Assembly (NCBI GenBank): GCA_000310025.1
Contig: FN648382.1
Location: 9,292 to 73,291 of the forward strand
Reading direction: 5' to 3'
From: Ectocarpus siliculosus
Lineage: Eukaryota; Sar; Phaeophyceae; Ectocarpales; Ectocarpaceae
Length of the DNA: 64,000 bases
Under the pieces are notes generated by a model. The model saw nothing but the letters and a program-made list of their open reading frames with translations. It was not told where the DNA came from and searched no databases. The position numbers were made by a program, and so were the translations under genes. Positions 20,229 through 31,236 of the stretch are shown here, in pieces; within the stretch, counting starts at the first letter, position 1, and every line of letters begins with the position of its first letter.

Positions 20229-21953
20229 ATGAGTACCCCCCCCCCCCCCCCCCTTCGACTTTTGTGCCCGTACAAGATGTTCATCATGTTGTACCGTCTT
20301 GGGATCGTGTTCCGCCTGCTGCTCCTTCGGTTGCAGCTGCTGCACCCCCTCTCGTTTCGGATGATAGTGTCTTGCCACTTTTCTTCCAACATTGCACATG
20401 CTCGTCAAGCCACAGTAGATGCGGCTGCTTCGGCAGTTCGCAAGGCTCACGTAGTCACTGTCCAACGGGCGTACATCACTCTGAACTTGAAAAAAGTTGG
20501 AAATGTCACTACCATGCCCTTCCCTTCAACTTTGTTGCCTGGGGACGGCTACCAACAGCTCATCCGCACAACACGAACGGCCTTGTCCGACATATTGTTG
20601 CTGTGTGATGACCAAAGCGAAGGGTTGGACAGTACTGATTACGTGCCTGGATGGGAACGGCCTCTCGAAAAGAAACTTTCGGGTGCGATCACCCCTGACA
20701 AGCCCTCTACTGCCGATCTTGTCCTTTCCATCGCTGATTACTTTCAGCAGGTGAAGAGAAGCTTGGACGGCGGCGCCACCGGACCAGAAGCTTTTCAATT
20801 GCTGTTGCGTCATCTTGCGGAGCAATTTGATGTCGGCGACCGTCAAGAGTCATTTTTGAGGCTACAACAATTTGGAGTAGCAGATGGTACTTCTTTCGCA
20901 GATTACCTTCGTGCTTTTCGTTTGTTGGTTTCGTCTGTGACTGGCTCTGAGCGTACTTTGGCCCCTAGCGTATCCATGGTTTTAGAAATAGTGCGGCATT
21001 CGGTCTGCAAGCAATTTCCGAGTTTGTCTCCGATTTTGTACCCGGGTGCTCTGGCCACGGCCGTCACTCCTTTTGCATCGATTGCGGATATGTGGGAGGC
21101 GTTCGCGCCTCTAACGACAAATAAAACCCCGGCCATCGGTGGTTCATCCTATGTTTCTTTGTCTTCCACACGTGGCTCTTCGCAGCCTCGGCGGTCTCAC
21201 CACCGCGCCCCCGTGCCTTTGGGCCAGTGGGCACCAGGTTCAGCTCAGAACCCTGTAGTTTTGCCGGTACAATCGCACGATGCTGACCCTTTCACACGCA
21301 ACTATAATTCTTGGCCTGCTTCGCAAGCCGATTGGTCTGATGTATACGCTCTCACTTCTAGCTTTCGTAACACGGAGGATCCTTTTTTGTGGACTCCTTT
21401 GTTGACACAAGAGGCTCGCTCGCAAGCCTTCCGCGAAAACAGGAATCGCTGTCTGAACTGCTCGGGTGAAGACCATTCCATGAAGCAATGCGTTGCACCG
21501 TTCACGAATTCTAGTGGGTTGTTGAACCCCGAGTTGGGTCTCCTCAATGACGATTCTGCTGCTTTTAGACGTTGGCAAGGCCGTATGCGGTCTTTTCGAC
21601 GAAAAAGTGCGGACAACCGCCAAAACAATCAGGGTAGACGCCACCAGCGCTCTTCCTCTTCGTCCTCTCAGCGTCGAAACCACGCTGGGAACCGCCGTTC
21701 CGACGGTGGTAGTTCCCCTCACACTCATCAGACACAATCGCACAACAGTGGGTATGCCCCAGGGAATTCTGCGGGTAACTCTCACCCTCAGCAACACCCT
21801 TCGATCAACGCCAACCACACTGGTGCTCTGTCCCTCTATCAACCACAAACACATGCACACACCGGTCCTTCATCTGGCATCATGGTTTCGACCAATCACA
21901 ATGCCCGTCAACCTGGCAACTTCCAAAATGGTGGCCGTTCTCGCAGCGGATGA
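20229..21953 (+). CDS. Gag capsid and nucleocapsid (zinc knuckle)
   Basis: 574 codons. A predicted helical capsid-like region of about 250 residues (including DYLRAFRLLVSSV) is followed by a single CCHC zinc knuckle, CLNCSGEDHSMKQC (C-X2-C-X4-H-X4-C), and a Ser/Arg/His-rich basic tail. This is the packaging and RNA-binding part of Gag. The equivalent zinc knuckle is present in the second Gypsy element (63356-63397). The frame ends at TGA 21951-21953 but continues open in the same frame to 22394, so this stop may be a nonsense mutation compatible with CGA to TGA. A long C-run at about 20235-20252 just at the 5' end of this frame is prone to indels. Confidence 0.8.
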   Translation: MSTPPPPPLRLLCPYKMFIMLYRLGIVFRLLLLRLQLLHPLSFRMIVSCHFSSNIAHARQATVDAAASAVRKAHVVTVQRAYITLNLKKVGNVTTMPFPSTLLPGDGYQQLIRTTRTALSDILLLCDDQSEGLDSTDYVPGWERPLEKKLSGAITPDKPSTADLVLSIADYFQQVKRSLDGGATGPEAFQLLLRHLAEQFDVGDRQESFLRLQQFGVADGTSFADYLRAFRLLVSSVTGSERTLAPSVSMVLEIVRHSVCKQFPSLSPILYPGALATAVTPFASIADMWEAFAPLTTNKTPAIGGSSYVSLSSTRGSSQPRRSHHRAPVPLGQWAPGSAQNPVVLPVQSHDADPFTRNYNSWPASQADWSDVYALTSSFRNTEDPFLWTPLLTQEARSQAFRENRNRCLNCSGEDHSMKQCVAPFTNSSGLLNPELGLLNDDSAAFRRWQGRMRSFRRKSADNRQNNQGRRHQRSSSSSSQRRNHAGNRRSDGGSSPHTHQTQSHNSGYAPGNSAGNSHPQQHPSINANHTGALSLYQPQTHAHTGPSSGIMVSTNHNARQPGNFQNGGRSRSG

Positions 21954-22357
21954 CTCATCGGTGGTGGTTCGCCTACTTCCCCCGGACCGCCCTCAGCATC
22001 TTCGGGGACTTCGTCTTGTTCATCACAAGACGCTCGTTCACGCTCTGTTGCCCCTAATACTTCGGTATTATGCAACAACGACAATACTTCGGTATCTGTC
22101 GCGCCGTCACACACTGTTGCCTCTAGCACTTCGGTCCTACGCAACGATAACCACACTCTGGTGAATGTTATCCCTTCTGGTACTTCGGTGCCGCACAATA
22201 ACAACCATACTTCGGTTGAATGCGAAAGCAACCTGTTGAATGACACCTTACGAGGCGTTCCTTCAGGTTTAGAATTGGGGCCCGCACCCAGCGCCATGTC
22301 GCTGGCCCAATTATTGCGACCAATCCGGCTCCGGCCGCTTCTTCGCCGGTCTCTGGC

Positions 22358-23428
22358 ATGTCCGAGACCGTCCCCATGGACGTTCACGCCGTAAACTACA
22401 ATGCGGGCGTTTCGGCTGCCTCCGCTTCGACTACATCAGCTTCGGCTGCAACCTCAGCTTCGGCTGACCGCACTCCAGGTGTTTCGACTCCTGCAGTTCC
22501 CGCTGTCTTCGACCCGTCTAACGAGTATTGTACTTCTGACATGGTCTTCTTTTGGCAGCCTCCCTCTCCTTTTTCCCAGTGGACACCGTCGACTTTTGTG
22601 GTCGATGGAGTGGTATACTCGTGTGCTGAGCAGTTTTTCGCTGCGGAAAAAGCTCGTCTTTTCGAAGACCATTGCGCTTTACAAAACATCATGCGCGTGT
22701 CCGATCCTGCCTTACACAAGAAGTTTGGCCGCGGTGTCCGTGGTTTCGACCCATCTCTTTGGGAACACGAGCGCGAAAATATTGTGCTCACTGGCTCTTA
22801 CGCAAAATTTAGTCAAAACTCCGAGTTGCGCGAGCATGTTCTCGGATCTGGCGACAAAATCCTTGCCGAAGCTAGTCCCTACGACCGTATTTGGGGCATT
22901 GGCCTTCAAGCCGATGATCCTGACGCTCTATCCACCTCTCGATGGCGTGGCCTCAATTTGTTGGGCAACGCCCTTCAACGAGTACGCAGTCTTTACGATG
23001 CAACGCCCCGCCACCCGAGCGCAGCGCTTGTTTGCTGCCCCCCAACGACAACGTTTCGACGTCGTCTCAACATAACGCGGTCTATGAAGTTAGCCCTTCT
23101 ACACACCAGCGTCTTCGGATGGCCTCAAGCCCTCCGTCGACTGAACGATTCGCGTCGTTTTCACAATACGCTGCGAATGTTCCATCGGATCATGACACCG
23201 CTGTTTGGGCCGTGTCTTCCGGGTGCACCCCGCCATCCTCTTCCTCTTCTTTGCTTCCTGAGCAAGGTCCGGATTTGGTTGATGGTGTTGTTACCATCGA
23301 TGATGACTCTTTCACCACCCAAATCCTCACTCACAGTGGTTCGGTTTCTGTTCAGTTTGGATGTGTTGCGCTTTTGGACACGGGTTCCCCGCAGTCTTTT
23401 ATTAGTGCATCTGCGTGGGAATCCATGA
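22358..23428 (+). CDS. NADAR/YbiA-like domain carried by the Gypsy element
   Basis: After about 60 disordered residues, residues 62-210 (22541-22987) show the whole NADAR/YbiA pattern. In order: FSQWTPSTFVVDG, then CAEQFFAAEKARLF, GRGVRGF, AKFSQN, then EASPYDRIWGIGL and a final GLNLLGNALQRVR. Members of this fold (DUF1768) act on ADP-ribosyl or glycosidic bonds, and some remove ADP-ribose from guanine in nucleic acid. The Glu of the AEQ motif and the WGIG motif are present, so the domain may be catalytically intact here. It lies between gag and the aspartic protease and is in a different frame from both (gag frame 0, NADAR frame 2, protease frame 1). In the second element NADAR and protease-RT share one polyprotein once a single-base shift is ignored, so the shift here is probably decay. 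Residues after 210 are out of frame. Confidence 0.85.
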   Translation: MSETVPMDVHAVNYNAGVSAASASTTSASAATSASADRTPGVSTPAVPAVFDPSNEYCTSDMVFFWQPPSPFSQWTPSTFVVDGVVYSCAEQFFAAEKARLFEDHCALQNIMRVSDPALHKKFGRGVRGFDPSLWEHERENIVLTGSYAKFSQNSELREHVLGSGDKILAEASPYDRIWGIGLQADDPDALSTSRWRGLNLLGNALQRVRSLYDATPRHPSAALVCCPPTTTFRRRLNITRSMKLALLHTSVFGWPQALRRLNDSRRFHNTLRMFHRIMTPLFGPCLPGAPRHPLPLLCFLSKVRIWLMVLLPSMMTLSPPKSSLTVVRFLFSLDVLRFWTRVPRSLLLVHLRGNP

Positions 23429-24594
23429 AAGCCGCTTCGGCCGCTTCGTCGTTGTCTGAGAAACAAACCCAACCTCGCTGTTGGGGAGGTTTCGGCAAAT
23501 CTGCTCCGCTTCAAACTTCGACTATTGTCCGTTTGAGCGTGCAGTTTCTTCGCAAGCGCCTTCCTACTTCCTCTCTCGCTGTTTGGGCATACGTTGTTCC
23601 CGATGGTGTTATGCATCATGACGTGCTCCTTGGGAGAGACAGTTGGATGCGGTTTAGCGACCGCTCTTACCGCACTTTGCGTGCCAAACGCCCTGGTGAC
23701 CGTGTTTTTGGTGAGCTTACCCTGGCTCAGCATAGCAGTTGCGGTGCCACCGCATTTGCTCACAATTTGTCCTCCACAGATGGTAACTACCAACTTCGCT
23801 ATGCTGGGAAACATTCCGTCCAACTTCACCCTGAACATAGCCTTGTTCCGGTTAATTTGGTACGCAGTGATGGCTCTCCAGCCCTCGTGGGTAACTATCT
23901 CGTGGATATGCTTCCACAATGTGCTATGTTTTCTTCCGAGGAACATTTTGTGCAAAATGGTTGCCAAAGACTCCCGCTCGCGGGTATCTCTTCACTCGAA
24001 CCAGGCGACATTCTGGGTACAGCTTCGGCTCCCCTTCTTCGCGTGCCTCTCAGTGCTGTGTCTCGCCACAGTTTGAGCGATGGTCTTCAACCTGCGGCTC
24101 AAGATCCCACCATTGCTTCGGGCAACTGGGTTCCGGGTCCTGTTTCGACAGGTGGCATTGATTCGTCTGCCGAACGTCGCATTGATGACCCCTTCGTGTA
24201 TAATTTGCATGAGCGACCCACGCCGTCGCCACGCGGCAAAGAGGACCCTGGTTCTGCCAGTGCTTCTCTTTCGTCGCCTCCGCCTGCTCTTCTCGAGCGG
24301 TTGACGTCTGAACAACGTCAGAGTTTTTCCCGCGTGTGGGATAAGCTCCCCTGCCATCTCCGTGAGATTTCTTTTGATCTCCATGGTCCGGGTTGGACTC
24401 CGGATGTCATCACTCAGCTTGGTAACGTCCTGTGCGACTATCATGATGTCTTTTCGAGTTCCCCCACCGACTTTGGATCTTGTTCGCTTTTTCCTTTCAA
24501 GCTTACAGTTCCTCCGGGCAGTGCACCCGTCACGTCTCGTCCATACCGCGTTAACCCCTCGGTGGCGAAACAAGTTGACGCGATCCTTGATTAA
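22942..24594 (+). pseudogene. Gypsy pol: aspartic protease and RT start
   Basis: 550 codons ending in a premature TAA (24592-24594). The aspartic protease active site is LLDTGSPQSF (Asp at 23377-23379). A linker follows, and then the conserved pre-RT segment ending VDAILD. At the TAA the second Gypsy element has Gln in the sequence VDAILDQYLAAGL, so the stop most likely arose by CAA to TAA. The frame continues open beyond it into RT. Confidence 0.85.
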
Positions 24595-25430
24595 TATCTT
24601 GCGGCTGGTCTGATCCAACATTCGACCTCGCCCTACTCGAGTCCTTTGGTAGTCATACCGAAGAAATCTGGTGGTGTTGGCATCACTGTCAATTATTGCA
24701 AGCTCAACAAGCTTTGTGCTTTGAGCCAGCTTCCGATTCCTCGACTTGATGATACTTTGGACAAGTTGTTGAAAGGGCGAATTTATTCCCTTTTCGATAT
24801 GAAGTCTTCGTTCCACCAAATCACGGTTCACCGTGACACAATCCCTTTGACGGCATTCGTGACGTCTTCCGGGCTTTTTGAGTGGTTGAAGATGCCTCAA
24901 GGCAGTTCTGCTGCCCCTGGGTGGTTTTGCAAGGTGGTCAACGAAGTCATCAAAAATCTCCACGGTGTTGCATCGTACTTGGATGATTTGATCGTTTTCG
25001 ACGACAACCCTGCTTCTCATGTTGATACCATGCGCGCTCTGTTTGAACGCTTACGCACACACAACTTGAAACTCACCCCACCGAAGGCCACCATTGGCGC
25101 TACCGAAGCGGATTTCCTCGGCCACACCATCTCCCCCGACGGTGTTCGGCCTAACGGGGCCAAGGTTGCAGCCCTCACCAAAATGCCCATGCCCAAGGAT
25201 GTTAAACAACTTCGCTGTCTTCTTGGCGGCCTCAGCTACTACCGCAAGTTCCTTCCCAACATGGCTACGCGAATTCGACCTCTGACCACTCTTCTCAAGA
25301 AGCAGGCGACGTTCGTCTTCACCCCTGCCATGGAGCAAGCTGTTCCCGTCCTGCTGTCTGAGTTGGCCAACCCTCCTGTCTTGGTTTATCCAGATTGGGA
25401 TGCCGTTACGGACGGCTCGCGACCTTTTCG
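24595..25430 (+). pseudogene. Gypsy pol: reverse transcriptase
   Basis: Continues in the same frame after the TAA. It has the LVVIPKKSGG segment, the SLFDMKSSFHQI catalytic Asp motif, the FEWLKMPQGSSAAP motif and YLDD (24976-24987). The connection region reads LGGLSYYRKFLP. A one-base loss near 25427, next to DGSRPFR, moves the RNase H domain to another frame; the second element continues DGSRPLRLCCDA at this point. Confidence 0.9.
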
Positions 25431-26441
25431 CTCTGTGATGCTAGTCGCGATGGGTTCGGCGGGACTCTCGAACAAGAACAGCCGGATGGCTCCATCCGGC
25501 CCATCGTTTTCATCAGCCGAGCTACTTTGGATTCCGAACGTCATTGGACTCCTCTCGACCTTGAGGCGGGTAGCATCGTATGGTGCATCAAACGACTTCG
25601 CGGTTATTTGTGGGGCACGAAATTTCGCTTTTTTACCGACCACAAATCTCTTGAGCATTTTGCCAAGGTGGGGGAGAACAATGCCCGCGTTCAGCGTTGG
25701 CTCGAATTTCTTACCTCCTACAATTACACTCTCGAGTACCGCAAGGGTTCCGCAAATGGCAACGCTGATTTCCTCTCTCGCCTTCCGATCGATGCGGCGG
25801 AATGTGACCGATCTGGTCGCAGCCGCTTGACACTGGATGACGATGAGGAGAGCGTATTCTTCATCCGTTCTTGTGGCCTTACGCCTTCTGGCCATCGCGC
25901 CGTGGGTGTTGGCTTGGGTGGGCTCGTCCCCACTTACCCGACTCCGGTCTTGGGTGGGCTGGCCCCCTCTACAGATGATTTTGTCGACTTCCGTCGGCAT
26001 GGTCCACGTCTCTCGCCGTCAGGCCTTTCGTCTCCGCCTGGCGTCTGGAACATCGCACCCTGGCCGTCCAACAACTCCCGCGGGTTGTCTCCTTCGCTAC
26101 GATGCCTGTGTGACAGGACCCTCGATTGGTCTGGCTCCTTACATTCTTCGGTAGAGGACATTTTGGCTCTCGAGCCCGAGTCTTCGCCGGCCGTCTCGCC
26201 GACTACCCCATCACGACGGACTCTCGACCCTACTCAACTGATTTCCACGCGAACTCGCCGTCGCACGGCGGTTGTGGCAGGCACGCCCCTCCCGCCCGTG
26301 GATTATGGTTTCTCCGAGGACCCGCCTGCTCCTACTCGGATTTCCGCTTCGCCCCGATCGTTTCGACGTTCTTCGCCCGCGTCTTCAGCATCGACTACGC
26401 CCCCCGTTTTGACCAGGTTGGTTTCGGCTCCTGGTGCTTGA
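25395..26441 (+). pseudogene. Gypsy pol: RNase H and long linker
   Basis: RNase H follows after the shift: CDASRDGFGGTLEQEQ, then LDLEAGSIVWCIKRL and FFTDHKSLEHF, with the NADFLSRLP end motif. This carries the acidic catalytic residues of Ty3-type RNase H. A Pro/Ser/Arg-rich linker of about 190 residues then separates it from the integrase. The frame shifts again near 26430 into the integrase frame. Confidence 0.88.
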
Positions 26442-28950
26442 CACTTCGATCCCAGACCTTCATACGCCTCTGGCTCGTGGAAGGGATCTTGCGTCTTCGA
26501 CGCATCCTGCAACTTCGGTTGCTCCTGCCCAGCAGTCTTCTGCTGCCCCCGATTCTTCGGAATCTTCGACGCGTTCGGTTTCGACCACTCGTACACCTTC
26601 GTCTTCGGTTGCCGATGCTACTCTGCCTTCGGGTGGATTGCGGCCGGAGCCTCAGGAATCGGCTCCCTCTTCTATCGAGGCGGCTTTACATTCCTCGGCA
26701 GATTTAGCCTTCCGGGCGTCTGCCGCACGTTTCTCGCATGCTGATCGGGCTCGCGAGCAACGTAACGAACCTGTTTGTGATGCAGCTATTCGTTTCATCC
26801 TTCTGGGTCGGCCTTCGGCTCTCCCTTCGGATTTCCTGGATCATCTTCCGATCGCTCGTCGACCTCCTCTGTCGGAGATTCGTGACCTGTCTAACAAAGG
26901 CCGGTTACAGGTTGACGATGATGGTTTGGTCTTGCTTGTTCGCAAGCAAACAGCGCCCCCGTCGTCTACGACCACACGTCCTGGCGGGCGTGCTGCTCGC
27001 CTTCTCAACGACGAACCCATTCGGATTTATGTTCCCATGCTCATGCGTCCGTGGATCATGCAAGCCTGTCACGCTGATGCATCCTGCCACCTCGGTGCCG
27101 CTCGCACGCTTAGCATGCTGGAACGTTTTTATTGGTGGGTTGGCATGAGTGTTTGCACGAAGTGGTGGGTAAGGCATTGTTTGCGATGCCAAGCTCGCAA
27201 GTCATCTCGTCAAACGCCTCAATGGCCTACTTTGTGCCTTCCGCTGCCTTCGGGCCCTGGTGTGTCGGTGAGCGTCGATTATTTCGGTCCCCTCCCGTTG
27301 ACACCGCGCGGAAACACATATATTCTGCTTTTCACTGATCGTTTCAGCCGCCGTGCTGACATGTACGCGGTTACGGCTGCAGAATTCACCGCCGAAGGAA
27401 CCGCTGACGTACTTGTCAATCGGTATATCCCTTTATGGGGTTGCCCTTTGAGTCTCTTGTCTGATAATGGCTCTCAGTTTTGTCCTAAACTGTCGCAGGC
27501 TGTATACGCCCGTCTGGCTATCCGCAAAGGGCTACCAGCTCTTACCATCCCAACGGCAATGGGGGTGTGGAGCGCGTAAATCACACTATGGCTCAGATGT
27601 TGGCTATTGTCGTCAATGAGAGGCAAGATGATTGGGACATTCATCTGCCGCACATTGAGTTCGCCTACAACAATTCGGTTAGTGCCCCTACTGGTTTGGC
27701 GCCCAACGAGGTGCATATGAACCGCCTGCCACGCATGCCGATGACGGTTTTTGAGCATCCATATGCTCGAAGCCACCAAAGCTTGCATCGCGATCAACTT
27801 GAGTATTGCGATCTTGCTGCTGATCGCCAACGTCGTTCTTACGATTTAGTTCGTGCACAATCTATCCGTTTCGCGGATTGAGCGGCGTAACTCCGCTCTG
27901 TCGGATGCTTTGCGCAAGGTTCCCTCATACACCGTCGGTGGATGGGTTTGGGTGTACAACACCGAATCTACCATTCGCCAAGGTGTTAGTTCAGGCACGG
28001 ATGACAAGGTCCTCAAGGCTAAGTTGTCTTTCCTTTGGACTGGTCCGTTCAAGATCTTGGCCGTGGGTCCGTGTTCTGACGCCCCCGACGGTTGTCCTCT
28101 GGCATCCAAGTTACTGTATTTGGATCTTCCATCGGATCTGCCGGGTCTGGACTCGAAAAACCGTGTGTCGGTTGCGCGTTGCAAGCCTTGCGCTAACCCG
28201 CATGACACTGAAGACTTGCCTCGGTTCCTGCCTGCCGGCCTTACACCGTATGTGCTCAACTCCCATGCGAATAAATCTCCTCCCTACCATGTTACGGAAG
28301 ACGACGTGTCGACTCCGGTCGAACGTCTCGAGGTTGACCGCATTAGTGGCCATCAGTCTGTTCGTGGCCGTGGTGGCACCATCGCTGTTTTATACCAAAC
28401 GCATTGGAAAGGTCTTCTTCGTCCTTCTTGGGGACGTGAGATGGACCTCCAGCATTCCAAGACCCACATTCTCCGGCACTGGACGGGTTCGCCTGATCAA
28501 CACCGCCAAACGAATCGCCGCTATCGGGCGATGCGTATTGGTGCGGCCACCCGCGAGATGGCGCGCGCTAAAGGGGAGCGAGCCTTGCCTTCGGGTTATT
28601 CGCTCGTCTCTCGTTCAACTTGGGACCGTCGCTTCGCCAATACTCCGCTACCTGCAGGCGCCTTCTTCTGGTACAAAGCTCGCGATGGATTCTGGTGGTT
28701 GGGCAAGATTACTGGACCGCCTCTACCGTCCGACTTCTACGTCGTCCGCTTCTTGGACGATCCTGGCCCTGTCAAGCTCGCCCTTCCTGATGTTCGCTAC
28801 TCCACCGCTGAAACCGCCGTCTCCGGATCCTGGTGCCTCCAAGTTCACAGCGGCAGCGCCCTTTCTAAGGGGATCCTTCGCAACGTCGACATGTCGCGTG
28901 GTGACCCCGGGACTGATTCGTTGCCTGATAACGTTGCGCGCCCCCATTAA
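26434..28950 (+). pseudogene. Gypsy integrase with GPY/F, chromodomain-like and Tudor-like modules
   Basis: Frame 26434-27579 has the HHCC zinc-binding region (HLGAARTLSMLERFYWW ... CLRCQARK) and the first Asp (VDYFGPLPLTPRG) and second Asp (LLSDNGSQF) of the DDE core. A shift near 27535 moves the catalytic Glu (ERVNHTMAQ) to 27567-27881. A second shift near 27860 moves the C-terminus to 27853-28950. That last frame has a GPY/F module (WTGPFKILAV), a chromodomain-like stretch at 28318-28488 (YQTHWKGLLRPSWGREMDL) and a Tudor-like stretch at 28648-28812 (FWYKARDGFWWLGKITG ... FYVVRFLDDPG). Such readers usually steer integration to marked chromatin. The full tail is conserved in the second element, supporting functional selection before decay. 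Confidence 0.85.
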
Positions 28951-29505
28951 GACGACATGCTAGTTGTCTTGGCTTTCTGTTGTTTTCAGCGTTGTTTGGG
29001 TTGCTTTTTAGCCTTGGTTGGTTTTCGCTTTCTCCTCGCTTTATTTTGTGCCTTCAGCGTTTGGTCATGACCTGTAGGTGTTTCGCGCCCATTGTTGCCC
29101 CTTCTACACTGCCGTGGCGACTGCGTAAATGACGTATCTTATCGTTTTCTTACGATACCGGTCTTGTTGTGGTTCCTACAGTGATCCTTTTTTTTTGTCG
29201 TTTTGACGACCTTTGTTTTTCTTTTCTGTTTTTCTTCCTTTCTTTGTGTTCTCCTTTCTTTGGTTCCGACCTTCTTCCGGTCGTCGTAGGCTTTTCTTAG
29301 CCCCGTCAGTTCCTTCCTGTGTCTTTTTGTCGTTTTAAGAGTCAAACGATAGTCTTGCGACTCATCGAGTGAGAGGTGTGGGAGGGTGAATTGTGCTGTT
29401 TTGGAGCTCCACATCCTCAATACGTTCATTTAAGGACTCGACAATTTCTTGCCAAGCCTCGAGGTTTTACAGTATCTGCGTATGAGATTCTCCAGGGTGG
29501 GCTAG
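28951..29505 (+). other. 3' noncoding part of the Gypsy element with polypurine tract
   Basis: T-rich sequence (29180-29330) with no gene. The CCAGGGTGGGCTAG just before the 3' LTR (29492-29505) matches CCAGGGTAGGCTAA before the LTR of the second element and is the likely polypurine tract and LTR boundary signal. Confidence 0.6.
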
Positions 29506-29773
29506 TGTTATAGGATTCAGATGTGTAGACGGAACATAGACGAGCTTAGTTCCTTCTAGAAGGCGCGGAGAGATGTAACTCTCCGCGGAAGGATAAAAAG
29601 CAGGGGACAGGATCTAGTAGCCCCTGCTTGTGCAGAGGATCCTGTGCCCCTTGGTGTCATTCCTACCGATACCCAAGGCAACAGCTACTGCTGCTGCTGT
29701 TCCACAAGAGTAACAACAAGTGAGTTCTTCTTCACGGGTCAACCAGACTTCATCACGCGTGCATACCACTACA
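29506..29773 (+). repeat. 3' LTR of the Gypsy element
   Basis: 268 bp, same length as the 5' LTR with six substitutions. It is followed by AACT, the target duplication. Confidence 0.97.
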
Positions 29774-29777
29774 AACT

Positions 29778-30619
29778 GTACTATATCCGTCTTTTCAGTG
29801 ATGACCTAAGAAATCGCTCACACAGATATACATACTTCGAAATGCTGACTTCACTCTAGGCTTGCTTTTGATTTTCGTCTCGAGCGCAAGAATATTGCCT
29901 ACTGCTGTAGGCTGGTGTCCTCTGCCAGAATCTCGTTGAAACGCCACTCGAAGTGCGAATCATATTTCGTCTCCAGGGCAAGATCATCATTTAATTTGTT
30001 GTTTCGTTAACGGGGGCGTAACGTGGCGACAAGAAAGGGCGAACGTCTAACCCCCGATAGACAAAACAAAATACTACTCCTTACATACCAAAAAAACATT
30101 TGACATTAGCTAGACTCCTAGGGTGTTTCACTGTTGCACATCATTGGGATGCTGCCGCGGCACACCACGACGCGCGCCGTCGCACGCAACCAGACAAATC
30201 TGTACCGTTGCGGAATAAGGCCACGACGCCCGTCATGGCGTGTCGTGCCAGGTGCCATGGCGTGCTCCAAATGCACGTGCCACTGCTCGCCACGGCACGC
30301 CGCGGCGCGGCGCAGCCGCGGCGTAGGCTGACCACGAAACAGCAACCTAGCACCGTACTGAGAACGACCTAGGTCTTCTACCAGGCTCAAACGTAGGCCT
30401 AACCAGGTCCGACCTAGGCCTATGTAAGCTTTCCGCGGCGGCGTAACCGCGGCCGGCCTAGGTTGACCACAAAACAACAACCTGCCACCTTACTTACCAA
30501 TGGGTTATGAGTTAGGGTTACAGTAGGAGTTGTAGGGTTTGAGGGGAAACAACGTGTATCGAAACGCCACCGCGCACTCCGATTTTGTCTAGTCATTTCG
30601 TGCGGTGGATTTTTATCCC
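29778..30619. other. Intergenic, GC palindromes, no gene
   Basis: From about 30300 to 30490 there are two diverged copies of a CCGCGGC ... CTAGGYTGACCACRAAACARCAACCT segment (near 30313 and 30447) and several CCTAGG palindromes. No exon supported. Confidence 0.5.
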
Positions 30620-30731
30620 GTGCCGTTCGTCCGTACGGTACATCACATGTTGCCTACAGCGCTGAGGCGGACTGAAGTGACATGTTCCGTACACCTTTCG
30701 TTATCCGCACATCGTTTCTCGCGTGTCGTAC
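30620..30731 (+). repeat. Dispersed repeat family 2, copy 1
   Basis: Matches 36163-36272 in direct orientation. Shared landmarks are CGTACGGTA, GCGGACTGAAGTGACATG and TTCCGTACAC. The copies lie on either side of the young Copia insertion. Confidence 0.75.
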
Positions 30732-31236
30732 ACTGCGAAAGAGTAGATGGTGTCTTGGCCGTGCAAGAGGAAGCACAAGAGGACCAGACCTTCGTCCCAC
30801 TACTGCGTCAAATCCATGCTATACAGCACATCGTGTGCTGTACTCGTAATCACCATTCGTCGTCGTTCGTCTATGCAGCGCCTCTCATTTGCGTGATCGC
30901 ATGAAAAGGTCGTATCGTTAGCTCTCCATGAGCTGTGCACATATGTTCGTTCGTTGTTGCCGCTGCATATCGTTTGAGCAACGTTTTCCCAGCAGGTCGA
31001 CCCACGTCATTTGTCATTCGACACTTGTGATTTAAACCTTGCAAGCGATCGTTTTTCACAGGTGCAATGCCAAAATATTTTTCGTTTCTGGATGTTCGTT
31101 ACGTGCAACTACAAAATACGAGTGATGTACTGTTGTAGACTTCGTTCCACCTCCATGATTTTTACAATATTATTCCTAGTATGTGTAATAAACCAGCAAG
31201 CTGTCAATAGACACTGCGCCGTGTCCCCTGTGAAGG

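Larger units (their letters stand above)
16532..29773 (+). mobile_element. Full-length Ty3/Gypsy element with NADAR cargo (13.2 kb)
   Basis: It is bounded by two 268-bp LTRs (16532-16799, 29506-29773), both TG...CA, differing at six positions (97.8% identical), and flanked by a 4-bp AACT duplication (16528-16531, 29774-29777). Internal order: long Ser/Ala/Pro-rich gag N-terminus, capsid and zinc knuckle, NADAR domain, aspartic protease, RT, RNase H, integrase with GPY/F module, chromodomain-like and Tudor-like modules. This is the Gypsy pol order, and the tail suggests a chromovirus-like lineage. The copy is damaged by nonsense codons and several frameshifts and is probably not autonomous now. 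At 13.2 kb it is larger than typical Gypsy elements, owing to the extended gag, the NADAR insert and about 550 bp of 3' noncoding sequence. Confidence 0.95.

Noticed and set aside
29139-29429. Lys/Arg-rich minus-strand open frame
   Set aside because: It reads a T-rich noncoding stretch of the Gypsy element in reverse.
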